From: Clostridia bacterium
Lineage (GTDB): Bacteria > Bacillota > Clostridia > Christensenellales > Aristaeellaceae
Direction: 5' to 3'
DNA: 47,648 nucleotides
NCBI GenBank assembly: GCA_017512805.1
Contig: JAFWES010000001.1
Location: forward strand, 1 to 47,648
Shown here: positions 21,649 to 30,227 of the stretch, piece after piece
Layout of the letters: each line of letters opens with the position of its first letter
Position numbering within the stretch: the stretch's first letter is position 1
Program-made: the position numbers and the translations under genes
Notes under the pieces: model-generated
The model's database searches: none
Told to the model about the DNA's origin: nothing
What the model saw: only the letters and a program-made list of their open reading frames with translations

Positions 21649-23217
21649 ATGAAACATCAGTTCAGACGGAACGGGGAAAATGCGGTGGTCAGGACCGACA
21701 AGGGGCTGGTCCGAGGGTATGAATACGATGGCCTGGTTCTTTTCAAGGGCATCCCCTACGCGCAGGCGAAGCGCTTTCACGCGCCGGAGGAGACGGCCCC
21801 CTGGGAAGGGGTGCTGGACGCGTGCAGCTACGGATACGTCTGCCCGCTGATGACCAACGATCAGCCCAGGGGCGAGCTCTACGTGCCGCACCGCTTCTGG
21901 CCGATGGATGAAAACTGTCAGAACCTGAATATCTGGACGCCGGGGCTGGACGATGAGAAGCGGCCGGTGCTGGTCTGGCTGCACGGGGGCGGATACTCCG
22001 CCGGGTCCGCCATCGAGCACATCGCCTACGACGGGGCGAACATGAGCCGGGAAGGGAACGCGGTGGTGGTTTCCATCAACCACAGGCTGAACCTGCTGGG
22101 GTATTTTGATCTTTCCGATTTCGGAGAGGAGTACGAGAATTCGGGGAACGCCGGGGGGGACGACATCATCGCGGCGCTGCGGTGGATCCGGAAGAACATC
22201 GCCGCCTTCGGGGGAGACCCGGAGAACGTGACGGTATTCGGCCAGTCCGGCGGAGGCGCGAAGGTGACCACCCTGCTGCAGAGCCCGGAAGCGGACGGGC
22301 TTTTCGCGAAGGGAATCATCATGAGCGGGGTCATCGGCCCGGTGCTGGCGGACGCCGCCGGCAGCGGGAAGGAGATGGCGGAGGCCATTCTGGCGGAGAT
22401 GGGACTGACGACCATCCGGGAGCTGGAGACGGCGGATTACGCGGCGATGGCGCGGGCGTATCTGAAGATCCGACCGAAGCTGGCGGCGGAAGGGAAATAC
22501 ACGGGATGCTGCCCGCACCCCAACGCCCACTATGTCGGGGAACCGGTGACCCACGGCTTCCGAAAGGAGAGCAGCGGGATTCCGCTGATGATCGGGAGCG
22601 TGTTCGGGGAATTCACATCCTTCCAGCCCATGCCCGGGGAATGGAAAACGATGAGCGAAGCGCAGCAGCGCGGCGCGGTGACGGCCGCATGGGGCGGGGA
22701 GGCGGCGGAGGCCCTGATCCCCCTGTTCCTGGAGGCGTATCCGGAGCGGCGGATTACGGATCTGCTGAAGCTGGACTATATTTTCCGGATGCCGGAAATC
22801 CGATACATTGCGGAAAGAAGCAAGCTGAACGAAAAGACCTGGAGCTATCTGTTCAACATGGATCAGCCCATCGACGGGGGCAATACCCCGTGGCACTGCA
22901 GCGACATTCCCTACGTATTCCGGAACATCGACCTGGTGGAATATCCCCACGGGGACGGGGCGGACGAAGGGCTGGCGGAACGGATCCAGGAGGAAGCCTT
23001 CCGGGCGGTCATCTCCTTCGCTGCGAAGGGGGACCCGAATGGTGCGGGCCTGCCGGAATGGAAAGCCAGCGAGCCCGGGAAGGAGCGAACCCTGATCCTG
23101 GACGGAAAGACCCGGGTGCAGGAGAACCACGACCACCGCCTGATGGACGCTTTGGCGGGATACCTGGAGGCCATCGAGGAAAGGGCCCGGCAGAACCGGG
23201 GAAACATCCAGCATTAA
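21649..23217 (+). CDS. Type-B carboxylesterase, 522 aa
   Basis: An alpha/beta hydrolase of the carboxylesterase/cholinesterase family that cleaves carboxylic esters. The oxyanion-hole motif is WLHGGGYSAG (His112-Gly115). The nucleophile elbow is FGQSGGGAK with Ser200, replacing the commoner GESAGG but seen in other bacterial members. The catalytic acid is probably Glu near 320 (GEFTSF) and His near 416 (PWHCSDIPYVF). There is no signal peptide, so it is cytoplasmic. Length is typical. It has its own promoter and an AAAGGAG ribosome site, and a dispersed hairpin repeat follows its stop. Confidence 0.92.
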   Translation: MKHQFRRNGENAVVRTDKGLVRGYEYDGLVLFKGIPYAQAKRFHAPEETAPWEGVLDACSYGYVCPLMTNDQPRGELYVPHRFWPMDENCQNLNIWTPGLDDEKRPVLVWLHGGGYSAGSAIEHIAYDGANMSREGNAVVVSINHRLNLLGYFDLSDFGEEYENSGNAGGDDIIAALRWIRKNIAAFGGDPENVTVFGQSGGGAKVTTLLQSPEADGLFAKGIIMSGVIGPVLADAAGSGKEMAEAILAEMGLTTIRELETADYAAMARAYLKIRPKLAAEGKYTGCCPHPNAHYVGEPVTHGFRKESSGIPLMIGSVFGEFTSFQPMPGEWKTMSEAQQRGAVTAAWGGEAAEALIPLFLEAYPERRITDLLKLDYIFRMPEIRYIAERSKLNEKTWSYLFNMDQPIDGGNTPWHCSDIPYVFRNIDLVEYPHGDGADEGLAERIQEEAFRAVISFAAKGDPNGAGLPEWKASEPGKERTLILDGKTRVQENHDHRLMDALAGYLEAIEERARQNRGNIQH

Positions 23218-23280
23218 ACAGGCGGAAGAGGAGAATCCTTCCTGAGTGATTTTACCCTGTGGGAGGGGGAGAAAAAGACT

Positions 23281-23427
23281 GCCGCCCGCAGGACGGCAGT
23301 CAGTCGGAATCCGTACAAGCGCTTTCAGCAGGGAGACATATTTTGCCCACGGCCGCATCGCGGCCGTGGGCAAAACAGTTTTCCGTGTCCGGAAAGTCAG
23401 AAACGAAACCCGGTTCAGCGGGGAGGG
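23281..23427 (+). repeat. Dispersed hairpin repeat, copy 2
   Basis: This copy shares ordered blocks with 12797-12945 (minus strand): a GCCGCCC/GGACGGC hairpin, CAGTCGGAAT, GGAGACATATTTTGCCCAC, a hairpin ending GCAAAA, AAAGTCAGAAACGAAACC and GGGGAGG. It lies between two convergent genes and overlaps the 3' end of the minus-strand exporter gene. No coding potential is visible. Confidence 0.8.
23341..23375. terminator. Perfect 16-bp hairpin, probable bidirectional terminator
   Basis: TTTTGCCCACGGCCGC (23341-23356) pairs perfectly with 23360-23375 across a 3-nt ATC loop. The outer A/T runs let it act on both strands, between the convergent esterase and exporter genes. It is the central part of the dispersed repeat. 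Confidence 0.7.
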
Positions 23428-23864
23428 GTTTGCTTTTGCCGATGGAGGATGCGGTCGGAGAGGCTGCCCAGGATCAGGCCCAGGGCGGTCATGGCGATGA
23501 CGATCATGGCCCGGACCCCCTGGGCGGCCCCTTGAGCCATCTGCCCCTGGCCGAGGCTGGCCATCATCCGGTACAGCCCCAGGCCGGGAACCACCGGCAC
23601 GATGGCGGACATCAGGAACACGGTATTGATGACCCGCGTTTTCCGGGCGCAGAAATGCCCCAGAACGGAGCCCAGGAGCGTGCCGAAAAAGACGGCCGAA
23701 TACTCCGAAAAGCCGGCCAGGGTCAGCAGCAGGTACACCATGTACACGAGGGAGGCAATCCCCCCTGCGGGGATCAGGGTGCGGCGGGGAACCCGGGTCA
23801 GTACGGCGAAGCCCACCGTACCGAAGAATGCCCCGGCCAGACCAATCAGCGTTTGTTCAATCAT
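23415..23864 (-). CDS. Threonine/serine exporter ThrE, small subunit (ThrE_2/DUF3815-like), 149 aa
   Basis: Four to five membrane helices with the ThrE_2 pattern: GAFFGTVGFAVLTRVPRR, PAGGIASLVYM, FFGTLLGSVLGHFCARKTR and SAIVPVVPGLGLYRMM. In Corynebacterium ThrE both halves are one protein; in Firmicutes they are often split as here. It is probably part of an amino-acid (Thr/Ser) export complex with the gene just upstream, whose stop lies 1 nt before this start. Confidence 0.9.
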   Translation of the reverse strand: MIEQTLIGLAGAFFGTVGFAVLTRVPRRTLIPAGGIASLVYMVYLLLTLAGFSEYSAVFFGTLLGSVLGHFCARKTRVINTVFLMSAIVPVVPGLGLYRMMASLGQGQMAQGAAQGVRAMIVIAMTALGLILGSLSDRILHRQKQTPPR

Positions 23865-23865
23865 G

Positions 23866-24744
23866 TCAGAGCCCCCCTTCGCTTACGATCCGGAGCACGG
23901 CCTGGGCCAGCAGGGCGCCGCCGGCGATCATGAAGGCGGTCATCAGCGCGGACACCCCATGGGACACGCCGGAGACCATATCCCCGCGAAAGCCGTCCTG
24001 CACGGCATTGGTCATGGCCACCCCGGGCACCAGGGGCATCAGGGCGCCGGCGACGACCGCCTCCGTCCCCAGGCCGGGCAGCCAGCGGGCGGCCAGCGCC
24101 GGCAGCAGCGCCGTCAGAAAGCCGCCCACGATATCGGAAACAATCCAGGAATCGTGGAAGCGGCTGAACAGCATGCAGGCTCCTTCGGTCAGGGCGGCCA
24201 CCAGGGCGCCGACCAGCGCCTCCCGGGCGCCCCCCTGGAACAGCAGGGTAAATCCGGCGGCACAGACCCCGGCCGCCAGGAGAAAGCTCCAGCAGTTTTT
24301 TTCCCGCCGCAGCGCCGCGATTTCCCGCAGGCTGCGGCAGGCTTCCGCCGGGCCGGTGAGACCGGCGGCCACCGCCCGGGAGATATGATTGGTCTGATCC
24401 ACGACGGTGAGATCGGTATCCTGCTTATGGACCCGTCGGACGCTGGTTTCCAGCTTTCCCTCCGCCGTGCGGTAGCTGATGAACAGCCCGCTGGGGACGG
24501 CGAAGCTTTCCACTTCCCGCAGACGGAAGCCCTCGCCCATGCGGCGGACGGTTTCTTCCGCCCGGAAGGTTTCGCCTCCGTGCTCAAGGATCAGCTGCGC
24601 GGCCAGCTGCAGCGCCTCCATCTCCTGATCGTTCCAGTCTGTTTTCCCCTGGGGTCGCGGATGCTCCCGGTTCATGGGATTGATTTGACTTCCCTCCGCG
24701 AGGGACGCTTTTTCCGTTTGTGAGCGCGGATGATCGTGGTTCAT
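23866..24744 (-). CDS. Threonine/serine exporter ThrE, large subunit (ThrE_1/DUF1212-like), 292 aa
   Basis: The ThrE_1 cytoplasmic head is clear (LILEHGGETFRAEETVRRMG, FAVPSGLFISYRT). Five membrane helices follow, with DSWIVSDIVGGFLTALLPAL and GALMPLVPGVAMTNAVQD, the latter holding the PGVAMTNA family motif. The start is uncertain. The open frame runs to 24819, but a good promoter lies at 24791-24819, leaving ATG 24744 (used here) or ATG 24675 as practical starts. Each follows a GAGGGA-type ribosome site, and the two start regions are tandem duplicates. Starting at 24675 would give 269 aa, nearer the family length. Confidence 0.85.
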   Translation of the reverse strand: MNHDHPRSQTEKASLAEGSQINPMNREHPRPQGKTDWNDQEMEALQLAAQLILEHGGETFRAEETVRRMGEGFRLREVESFAVPSGLFISYRTAEGKLETSVRRVHKQDTDLTVVDQTNHISRAVAAGLTGPAEACRSLREIAALRREKNCWSFLLAAGVCAAGFTLLFQGGAREALVGALVAALTEGACMLFSRFHDSWIVSDIVGGFLTALLPALAARWLPGLGTEAVVAGALMPLVPGVAMTNAVQDGFRGDMVSGVSHGVSALMTAFMIAGGALLAQAVLRIVSEGGL

Positions 24745-24765
24745 GAAAATGGTCTGACCTCCCTC
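24643..24765 (-). repeat. Tandem duplication of the ThrE_1 start region
   Basis: Two units of about 69 bp (24697-24765 and 24643-24696) each hold a GAGGGA ribosome site, an ATG-AAC start and codons for N-[HR]-[DE]-H-P-R. Peptide versions are EGGQTIFMNHDHPRSQ and EGSQINPMNREHPRPQ. Confidence 0.8.
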
Positions 24766-24790
24766 CTGTGGCTCACCGCTGCCGGAGTCC

Positions 24791-24819
24791 ATCTTATCAG
24801 CCGCGAAGGCCCCTGTCAA
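24791..24819 (-). promoter_or_regulatory. Promoter of the ThrE genes
   Basis: Minus-strand TTGACA (24814-24819) and TAAGAT (24791-24796) are exactly 17 bp apart. It excludes the upstream TTG and ATG codons as starts. Confidence 0.75.
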
Positions 24820-24857
24820 ACGGATCGGGATTCCCCCAAATATTGATCAAAAAACTG

Positions 24858-24886
24858 TTGACAGAGGGATCGGATTATGCTATATT
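24858..24886 (+). promoter_or_regulatory. Promoter of the Opp-type ABC operon
   Basis: TTGACA (24858-24863) and TATATT (24881-24886) are exactly 17 bp apart. A leader of about 138 nt follows before the start at 25031, with no riboswitch that I can recognise. The divergent ThrE promoter lies 39 bp away. Confidence 0.88.
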
Positions 24887-25030
24887 CTCTCACGAAGATG
24901 TGCGCAAAAGAATCCTTAAGTCCCAGATTGCACATGAAGTGGATCGTTTCTGCTTCTGCGGTTCGGGTTTCAAACGGGGATGTTTTGCCGCGAATGCGGC
25001 TGAACAATATTTTTAAAGGAGGCACTTTGT

Positions 25031-26815
25031 ATGAAGAAGATTCTGGCAATCCTTCTGGCCGCTGTGATGCTGCTGGGCGCCGCGAGCGCCTTTGCGGAAG
25101 CGCAGGACCTGCCCCGCAACGAGACCGTCTATTTCGGCGGCCAGCAGTGGGGCTCCGTTGTCGGATGCAATCCCCTGAGCTCCGATAACAACAACGCGAT
25201 GGCGATCGCGGCCAACCCCCGCGGATCCCGGACCATCATGTTCGAAACCCTGTATATGTACAACATGCTGGACGGCAAGCTGTATCCCCTGCTGGCCGAC
25301 GGCGACTACACCTGGAATGAAGACATGACCGAGTGCACCGTGAAGATCAAGTCCGCGGCTGCCTGGTCTGACTACACTCCCGTGACCGCGAAGGATGTGG
25401 CGGCGACCTGGAACGTTTCCAAGGCCATCACCAACAATACCTACACCAGCTACGCGGCATACATCGAGGATGTCGTGGCTGTGGATGACGCCACCGTCGT
25501 GATCAAGTGCGTCAAGACCGCGGACGGCAAGCCCGCGAACCCCCTGCAGGTGCTGCAGTTCCTGAGCGGCGTGTATATCTGCCAGGAAGCCTGGCTGAAC
25601 GCTGTGTGCGAGCGGAACAACAATGATCCCCAGGCCATCATGGCTGATAAGGGCGAAGACGTTGTGTACTCCGGCCCCTACGGCTCCTACTTCGCGAACG
25701 ACCAGCTGGTCGCTTTCGTCCGCAACGAGGACTACTGGGGACAGGATGCCTCCATGTGGGGCAAGCTGCCTGTGCCGAAGTACATCGGCCACGGCATCTA
25801 CGCTGACAACGACGCGGCTCTGCTCGCCTTCAAGGCCGGCGACATCGACTGCAACCAGCAGTTCATCGCCAACGTGCAGAACCTGTGGCTGGAAGACAAG
25901 CTGCCGATTTCCACCTACATGACCGAGGCTCCCTACGGCCTGTGCGCCACCATGCCCACCGCGTGGTACAACATGGAGACTCCCGCCCTGCAGGTGAAGG
26001 AAATCCGCAAGGCCATCGCCATGGCGGTGGACTATGACAACATCATCGCCAACGCGATGACCAACCAGAGCCCCTCCTTCGCGGATGTTCCGCGGTCTCT
26101 GATGAACCCCACCGACGGCGAGCAGGCCATGTATGACCATGACGCCGTGAAGGATCTGCAGTGGGTCGGCAACGACATCGAAGGCGCCAAGGCCCTGCTG
26201 GATGCTGCCGGCATCGTGGATACCGACGGAGACGGATGGCGTGAACTGAACGGCGAAAAGATCTCCCTGAACGCGTGCTGCCCGAACGGCTGGACCGACT
26301 GGCAGGCCGCCATGCAGATCGTTTCCGAAGCCGGCAAGAACATCGGCCTGGATATCGAGACCTACTATCCCGAATGGTCCGTGTATCAGACCGTGTTCAC
26401 CAAGGCTTCCCAGACCGAGTATGACATCTTCATGTACAGCCCGCCCGGAGCGCAGCCCGCTTCTCCCTGGGCCCGTGTCCGCGCTTTCATGAGCTCTGAC
26501 TTCCTGGGCGCCGACAACAACTGGAACGGCAACTGGGGTCACTGGTCCAACGAGCGCGCCGATGAAATCATCGCCGCCATCCCGCTGACTTCTGATCCTG
26601 AGGAGCTGAAGGCCCTGTACACCGAGGCGACCAAGCTCTATCTGGACGAAGTTCCCAGCTTCTCCCTGATGTATCGTCCGGAGCAGTTCCACGCGGTGAA
26701 CGAGTCCGTGTGGACCGGCTATCCGGTCGCTGGCGACGGCAACAACATCCCGCCGGCCAACCTGACTGACGGCTACGGCATTGCGGCCCTGTATTATCTC
26801 CGCAACGTCGACTGA
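25031..26815 (+). CDS. ABC transporter substrate-binding protein, peptide/nickel (SBP_bac_5) family, 594 aa
   Basis: An exported solute receptor for an Opp/Dpp-type importer. The signal peptide (about 1-22, ending SAFAEA) has no lipobox cysteine, which is unusual for a Gram-positive binding protein that needs tethering. The SBP_bac_5 pattern is visible: TIMFETLYMYNMLDGKLYPL, WSDYTPVTAKDVAATWNVSK, VKEIRKAIAMAVDYDNII and AKALLDAAGIVDTDGDGWRE. AAAGGAGG lies upstream of the start. Ligand could be peptide or oligosaccharide; the many Trp and Tyr residues fit the latter but do not prove it. Confidence 0.9.
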   Translation: MKKILAILLAAVMLLGAASAFAEAQDLPRNETVYFGGQQWGSVVGCNPLSSDNNNAMAIAANPRGSRTIMFETLYMYNMLDGKLYPLLADGDYTWNEDMTECTVKIKSAAAWSDYTPVTAKDVAATWNVSKAITNNTYTSYAAYIEDVVAVDDATVVIKCVKTADGKPANPLQVLQFLSGVYICQEAWLNAVCERNNNDPQAIMADKGEDVVYSGPYGSYFANDQLVAFVRNEDYWGQDASMWGKLPVPKYIGHGIYADNDAALLAFKAGDIDCNQQFIANVQNLWLEDKLPISTYMTEAPYGLCATMPTAWYNMETPALQVKEIRKAIAMAVDYDNIIANAMTNQSPSFADVPRSLMNPTDGEQAMYDHDAVKDLQWVGNDIEGAKALLDAAGIVDTDGDGWRELNGEKISLNACCPNGWTDWQAAMQIVSEAGKNIGLDIETYYPEWSVYQTVFTKASQTEYDIFMYSPPGAQPASPWARVRAFMSSDFLGADNNWNGNWGHWSNERADEIIAAIPLTSDPEELKALYTEATKLYLDEVPSFSLMYRPEQFHAVNESVWTGYPVAGDGNNIPPANLTDGYGIAALYYLRNVD

Positions 26816-26832
26816 TTAACCTGGAAAAGAAA

Positions 26833-26873
26833 GCGGCCATGACCCCAAAAATGGCGGGTTATGGCCGCCTTTT
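26833..26873 (+). terminator. Intercistronic hairpin/partial terminator after the binding-protein gene
   Basis: GCGGCCAT (26833-26840) pairs with ATGGCCGC (26861-26868), followed by CTTTT. The T-run is short, so read-through to the permease genes is expected and binding-protein mRNA should be in excess. Confidence 0.7.
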
Positions 26874-26894
26874 CCGTAAGAAGGGGGAGTACGG

Positions 26895-28103
26895 ATGAGC
26901 AAGGGTACCAAGAAATACTTTAAAAAGAAGATCATATGGTTCCTGATCACGCTCGTTGTCGCGGTGCTGCTGAACTTCTTCCTGCCCCGGCTGATGCGCG
27001 GCCCGGGGACGCCCATGCGCTTCGATCCCGACATCATTAACGCGGTGAACGAAAAGTACGGATATTCCCGCGGCGTTGGTGTAACTGAGCAGGAAGGAAA
27101 AACCTATATCGACGCGGATCAGTGGAACGTATACTACGAACAGGAAGGCAAGGCCCTTGGCAAATACAAGGACCGCAACGACGTTTCCATCATCGCCCTG
27201 GTAAACAAAAACATCTCCAGCGAAGCCATGAAAACGGACGAAGGCCTTCGGGCCTGGTGCGCCAGCTATGACGCCATCGAAAAGGACCTGGGCCGAGACG
27301 GCGGCATGCTGGGTGAGCTGTGGCACTTTATCGAGCACATCTTCGACGGCACCTTCGGAAAGAGCACCAGTACCACCCGTTATCCCAATACGGTGGCTTC
27401 CATCATTTCCGAAGGAATTGTCTGGACCATCTGCCTGCAGATCCCCGCGATTCTGCTGGGCTGGATCCTGGGCAACGTGCTTGGCGCGGTGGCCGCTTAC
27501 AAACGAAAGTTCTGGGATAAGGCGGTCATGCCGGCTTCCCTTTTCATCAGCGCGATTCCGGCCTTCGGCAGCGCCGTGATCCTGCTGGTTATTTTCGGCG
27601 TGAATCTGAAGTGGTTCCCCGTCAACCGGGCCTATGACACCGGTATGATTCCCGCCTTTACCTGGAAGTTTATCAGCAACGTGCTCTGGCACTATCAGCT
27701 TCCGTTCTGGTCCATCGTGCTGATCGCCATCGGCGGCCAGGCCGTCGGCATGCGGTCCATGTCCATCTATGAGCTGAACGCGGACTATGTCAAGTATTCC
27801 CGATTCCTGGGCATCAAGGACGGCAAGATTGTGCGCTACGTGTTCCGCAACGCCATGCTGCCCCAGGTGACCGGCCTGGCCATGTCCATCGGTACCTCCA
27901 TCGGCGGCGCGCTGGTGGCGGAGACCATCTTCAGCTATCCCGGCCTGGGCATGAAAATGTACACGGCCATCAGCGAGAACGACTACAATACGGTATCCGG
28001 TACCGCCCTGATCATCACGATTATGGTGCTGATCGCCGCGTTCCTGCTGGATATCATTTACGCGTTTATCGATCCGCGGGTTAAGGCCGCGCAGTTTGAT
28101 TAA
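26895..28103 (+). CDS. ABC transporter permease, OppB/DppB type, 402 aa
   Basis: A first membrane helix (about 15-33) is followed by an extracytoplasmic region of about 125 residues, longer than in classic OppB. Five more helices then follow from about 168. The EAA coupling loop is MSIYELNADYVKYSRFLGIK with RNAMLPQVTGLAM after it. The C-terminus (IIYAFIDPRVKA) is typical of OppB. GGGGGAG precedes the start. It forms a heterodimeric channel with the next gene product. Confidence 0.92.
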   Translation: MSKGTKKYFKKKIIWFLITLVVAVLLNFFLPRLMRGPGTPMRFDPDIINAVNEKYGYSRGVGVTEQEGKTYIDADQWNVYYEQEGKALGKYKDRNDVSIIALVNKNISSEAMKTDEGLRAWCASYDAIEKDLGRDGGMLGELWHFIEHIFDGTFGKSTSTTRYPNTVASIISEGIVWTICLQIPAILLGWILGNVLGAVAAYKRKFWDKAVMPASLFISAIPAFGSAVILLVIFGVNLKWFPVNRAYDTGMIPAFTWKFISNVLWHYQLPFWSIVLIAIGGQAVGMRSMSIYELNADYVKYSRFLGIKDGKIVRYVFRNAMLPQVTGLAMSIGTSIGGALVAETIFSYPGLGMKMYTAISENDYNTVSGTALIITIMVLIAAFLLDIIYAFIDPRVKAAQFD

Positions 28104-28116
28104 GGAGGGATGAAAA

Positions 28117-30213
28117 ATGAAGAGTGAAACCAAAGAATATCTTCGTACCTCCCGGCCCTATCTGAGCGTGATCATCGGCGGCGTCATCGGCGCTATCCTC
28201 GGAGCCGTAACGAACAACTGGCTGGGGCTTCTGATCGGCCAGTTCTTCGGCGCTATCGCGGCAGTGCTGTTCTCCCGTTCCCGGGAATATGTGCTCAGCG
28301 GCATTCTGGGCAGCTGCTCGGCGCTGCTGGCCATCGTCTTTCTCGTCATTTTCTCGGCGGGAGGCATCGCCCGCAACGCGGTCATCGCCATGATCTTCGG
28401 GGTCGTGGTGGTGGGATTCTGCGGCGGCGTCATCGCGTGCTTCTGCAAAAACAGCCACACGATCGCCAATGTATTCCATTCTCCCCGCTTCCTGGTCGGG
28501 TTTATCATCATTTGCTTCATCGTCCTGACCTCGATCCTCTATCCGATGATCGATACCCGGGATCCCATGTACTCCTACGGAGACATGTTCCTGAAGCCCG
28601 GCACCTACTTCTCCATTTATGACGCCAACGTGGCAGCCTACAGCTCCACGACCAACCATCGGATCCTGAATCCGAACGCCACCGGCAACCGGGAAGAGAA
28701 CTTCCTGCCCACCTCCCAGCTGGAGGTCGTTACCCAGTACCTGGCCCGGAAATGGGCCTGGGAACAGGGATACACGGTTCGGTCCGACTATTATGTCAAA
28801 ACCGACGGGACCCAGGGCGACGCCCGGAACCTGGAAAAGGATCTGACGGACCGGATCGCCGGCTTAGAGGTCCAGATCGCCGAAAAGCAGACGGACCTGG
28901 AGTCCAAGCAGGCGGAGCTGGCCTCTGACGCGGAGATGCCGGAAGCCAAGCGGAACCGGTACAACCAGCTCATTGCCCAGCGGCAGGCCGAGATTGAGGC
29001 GATTCAGGGAAGCATCGATTCCCTGCGGGCCCGTTTCGACGCCGGCATGATCATCCTGGACAGCGAGGCGCTGCGGCTCTGGTCCGAGGAGACCGGGCTG
29101 GAGGCGACCTCTGAGAACCGCGCCGCGATCCTGGCCCTGTGGGGACAGAACTACGACAAGATCGTCGCGGCAGCCTCCGGCGCGGAGCTGGCGGCCCTGG
29201 TCACCGCCGAGCAGAGCGCGGAAGCCGCGGAAACCGTGGAGACGGAAGAGGGCGAAATCGAAGTGGCCCCGCTGGCCCCGCTTTCCGAACGCTACGCGGC
29301 GTTTAACAACGGCACCGACTTTATCACCAACGAGAACGGGCTGGGCTTCCCCCAGGCGGACGCCCGCAGCTTCGTGCGGATCGGCCGGGCCATGAACATC
29401 GACCCCAACGGATCCATGTCCTATACCCAGACCAACAGCACCGGCAACGTGGAGCCCATCGTGCAGGATGTCCGGCTGACGGACTACACCTCGGTCAGTG
29501 AAGTCGCGAACACCGTCACCTTCCCTCTGGGCGTGGACAACAACGGCCGCGACATGCTGCTGCTGCTGATTACAGCCAGCGGAAAGTCCCTGCTGATCGG
29601 CCTGCTGGCCGGCACCATCGCGACCCTGCTGGGGCTGCTGGTCGGTCTGCTGGCCGGCTACGTAGGCGGCATGGTCGATGATATCCTGACCTTCATTATG
29701 AATATCTTCACGGTCATTCCCGGATTCGTGCTGATGATCATCATCTATAACATGGTGGATAAATCCCAGCGCGGCATCGTGATGTGCGGTCTGATCATCG
29801 GACTGACCAGCTGGGTCTGGACGGCCCGTTCCGTCCGCTCCCAGGTCATCTCCCTGCGCAACCGCGATCACGTGAACCTCTCCAAGCTCAGCGGCCACAG
29901 CCTGTTCCGGATCATTCTGACAGATATCCTGCCCTATATCGCCTCCTATGTCGTGATGGCGTTTATCCTGCAGGTTTCCTCCGGTATCCTGGCAGAAGCG
30001 CAGCTGTCCATCCTGGGCCTCGGGCCGAGCATGACGGACGGATCCACCCTGGGCCTGATGATGAACTGGGCGAAACTCTTCGGCGCCTACACCTCCAGCA
30101 ATGCCTGGTGGGCGTATTTCCCGGTTATCGGGACCATCGCGCTGATCTCTTTCTCCCTGAACCTGATGAATACCGGTCTCGACCAGGTGTTCAACCCGAC
30201 CCTGCGTGATTAA
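28117..30213 (+). CDS. ABC transporter permease, OppC type with large N-terminal extension and coiled coil, 698 aa
   Basis: Normal OppC proteins have about 300 residues; this has more than twice that. Four membrane helices (about 12-110) precede the usual first OppC helix (about 125-147, ending YPMIDTRDP). An extracytoplasmic insert of about 310 residues (150-465) follows, with a predicted coiled coil at about 238-309 rich in Glu, Gln, Lys and Ala. The transport core (about 465-698) is normal: [16 protein letters not shown], then the coupling loop [17 protein letters not shown] and [14 protein letters not shown]. The frame is intact. The start follows GGAGGG by 7 nt. Confidence 0.9.
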   Translation: MKSETKEYLRTSRPYLSVIIGGVIGAILGAVTNNWLGLLIGQFFGAIAAVLFSRSREYVLSGILGSCSALLAIVFLVIFSAGGIARNAVIAMIFGVVVVGFCGGVIACFCKNSHTIANVFHSPRFLVGFIIICFIVLTSILYPMIDTRDPMYSYGDMFLKPGTYFSIYDANVAAYSSTTNHRILNPNATGNREENFLPTSQLEVVTQYLARKWAWEQGYTVRSDYYVKTDGTQGDARNLEKDLTDRIAGLEVQIAEKQTDLESKQAELASDAEMPEAKRNRYNQLIAQRQAEIEAIQGSIDSLRARFDAGMIILDSEALRLWSEETGLEATSENRAAILALWGQNYDKIVAAASGAELAALVTAEQSAEAAETVETEEGEIEVAPLAPLSERYAAFNNGTDFITNENGLGFPQADARSFVRIGRAMNIDPNGSMSYTQTNSTGNVEPIVQDVRLTDYTSVSEVANTVTFPLGVDNNGRDMLLLLITASGKSLLIGLLAGTIATLLGLLVGLLAGYVGGMVDDILTFIMNIFTVIPGFVLMIIIYNMVDKSQRGIVMCGLIIGLTSWVWTARSVRSQVISLRNRDHVNLSKLSGHSLFRIILTDILPYIASYVVMAFILQVSSGILAEAQLSILGLGPSMTDGSTLGLMMNWAKLFGAYTSSNAWWAYFPVIGTIALISFSLNLMNTGLDQVFNPTLRD

Positions 30214-30227
30214 GGAGGTGGAAAATC

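Noticed and set aside
21523-23373. 616-codon open frame on the minus strand opposite the carboxylesterase
   Set aside because: It is a shadow of GC-rich codon use. The plus-strand frame has full esterase motifs, a promoter and a ribosome site; the antisense product has no recognisable domain.
24745-24819. ThrE_1 start at TTG 24819 or ATG 24792
   Set aside because: These codons overlap the -35 and -10 boxes of a well-spaced promoter, so they would not be in the mRNA.
24893-25030. Riboswitch in the Opp operon leader
   Set aside because: No known conserved core or terminator/antiterminator pair could be recognised by eye in these 138 bases.
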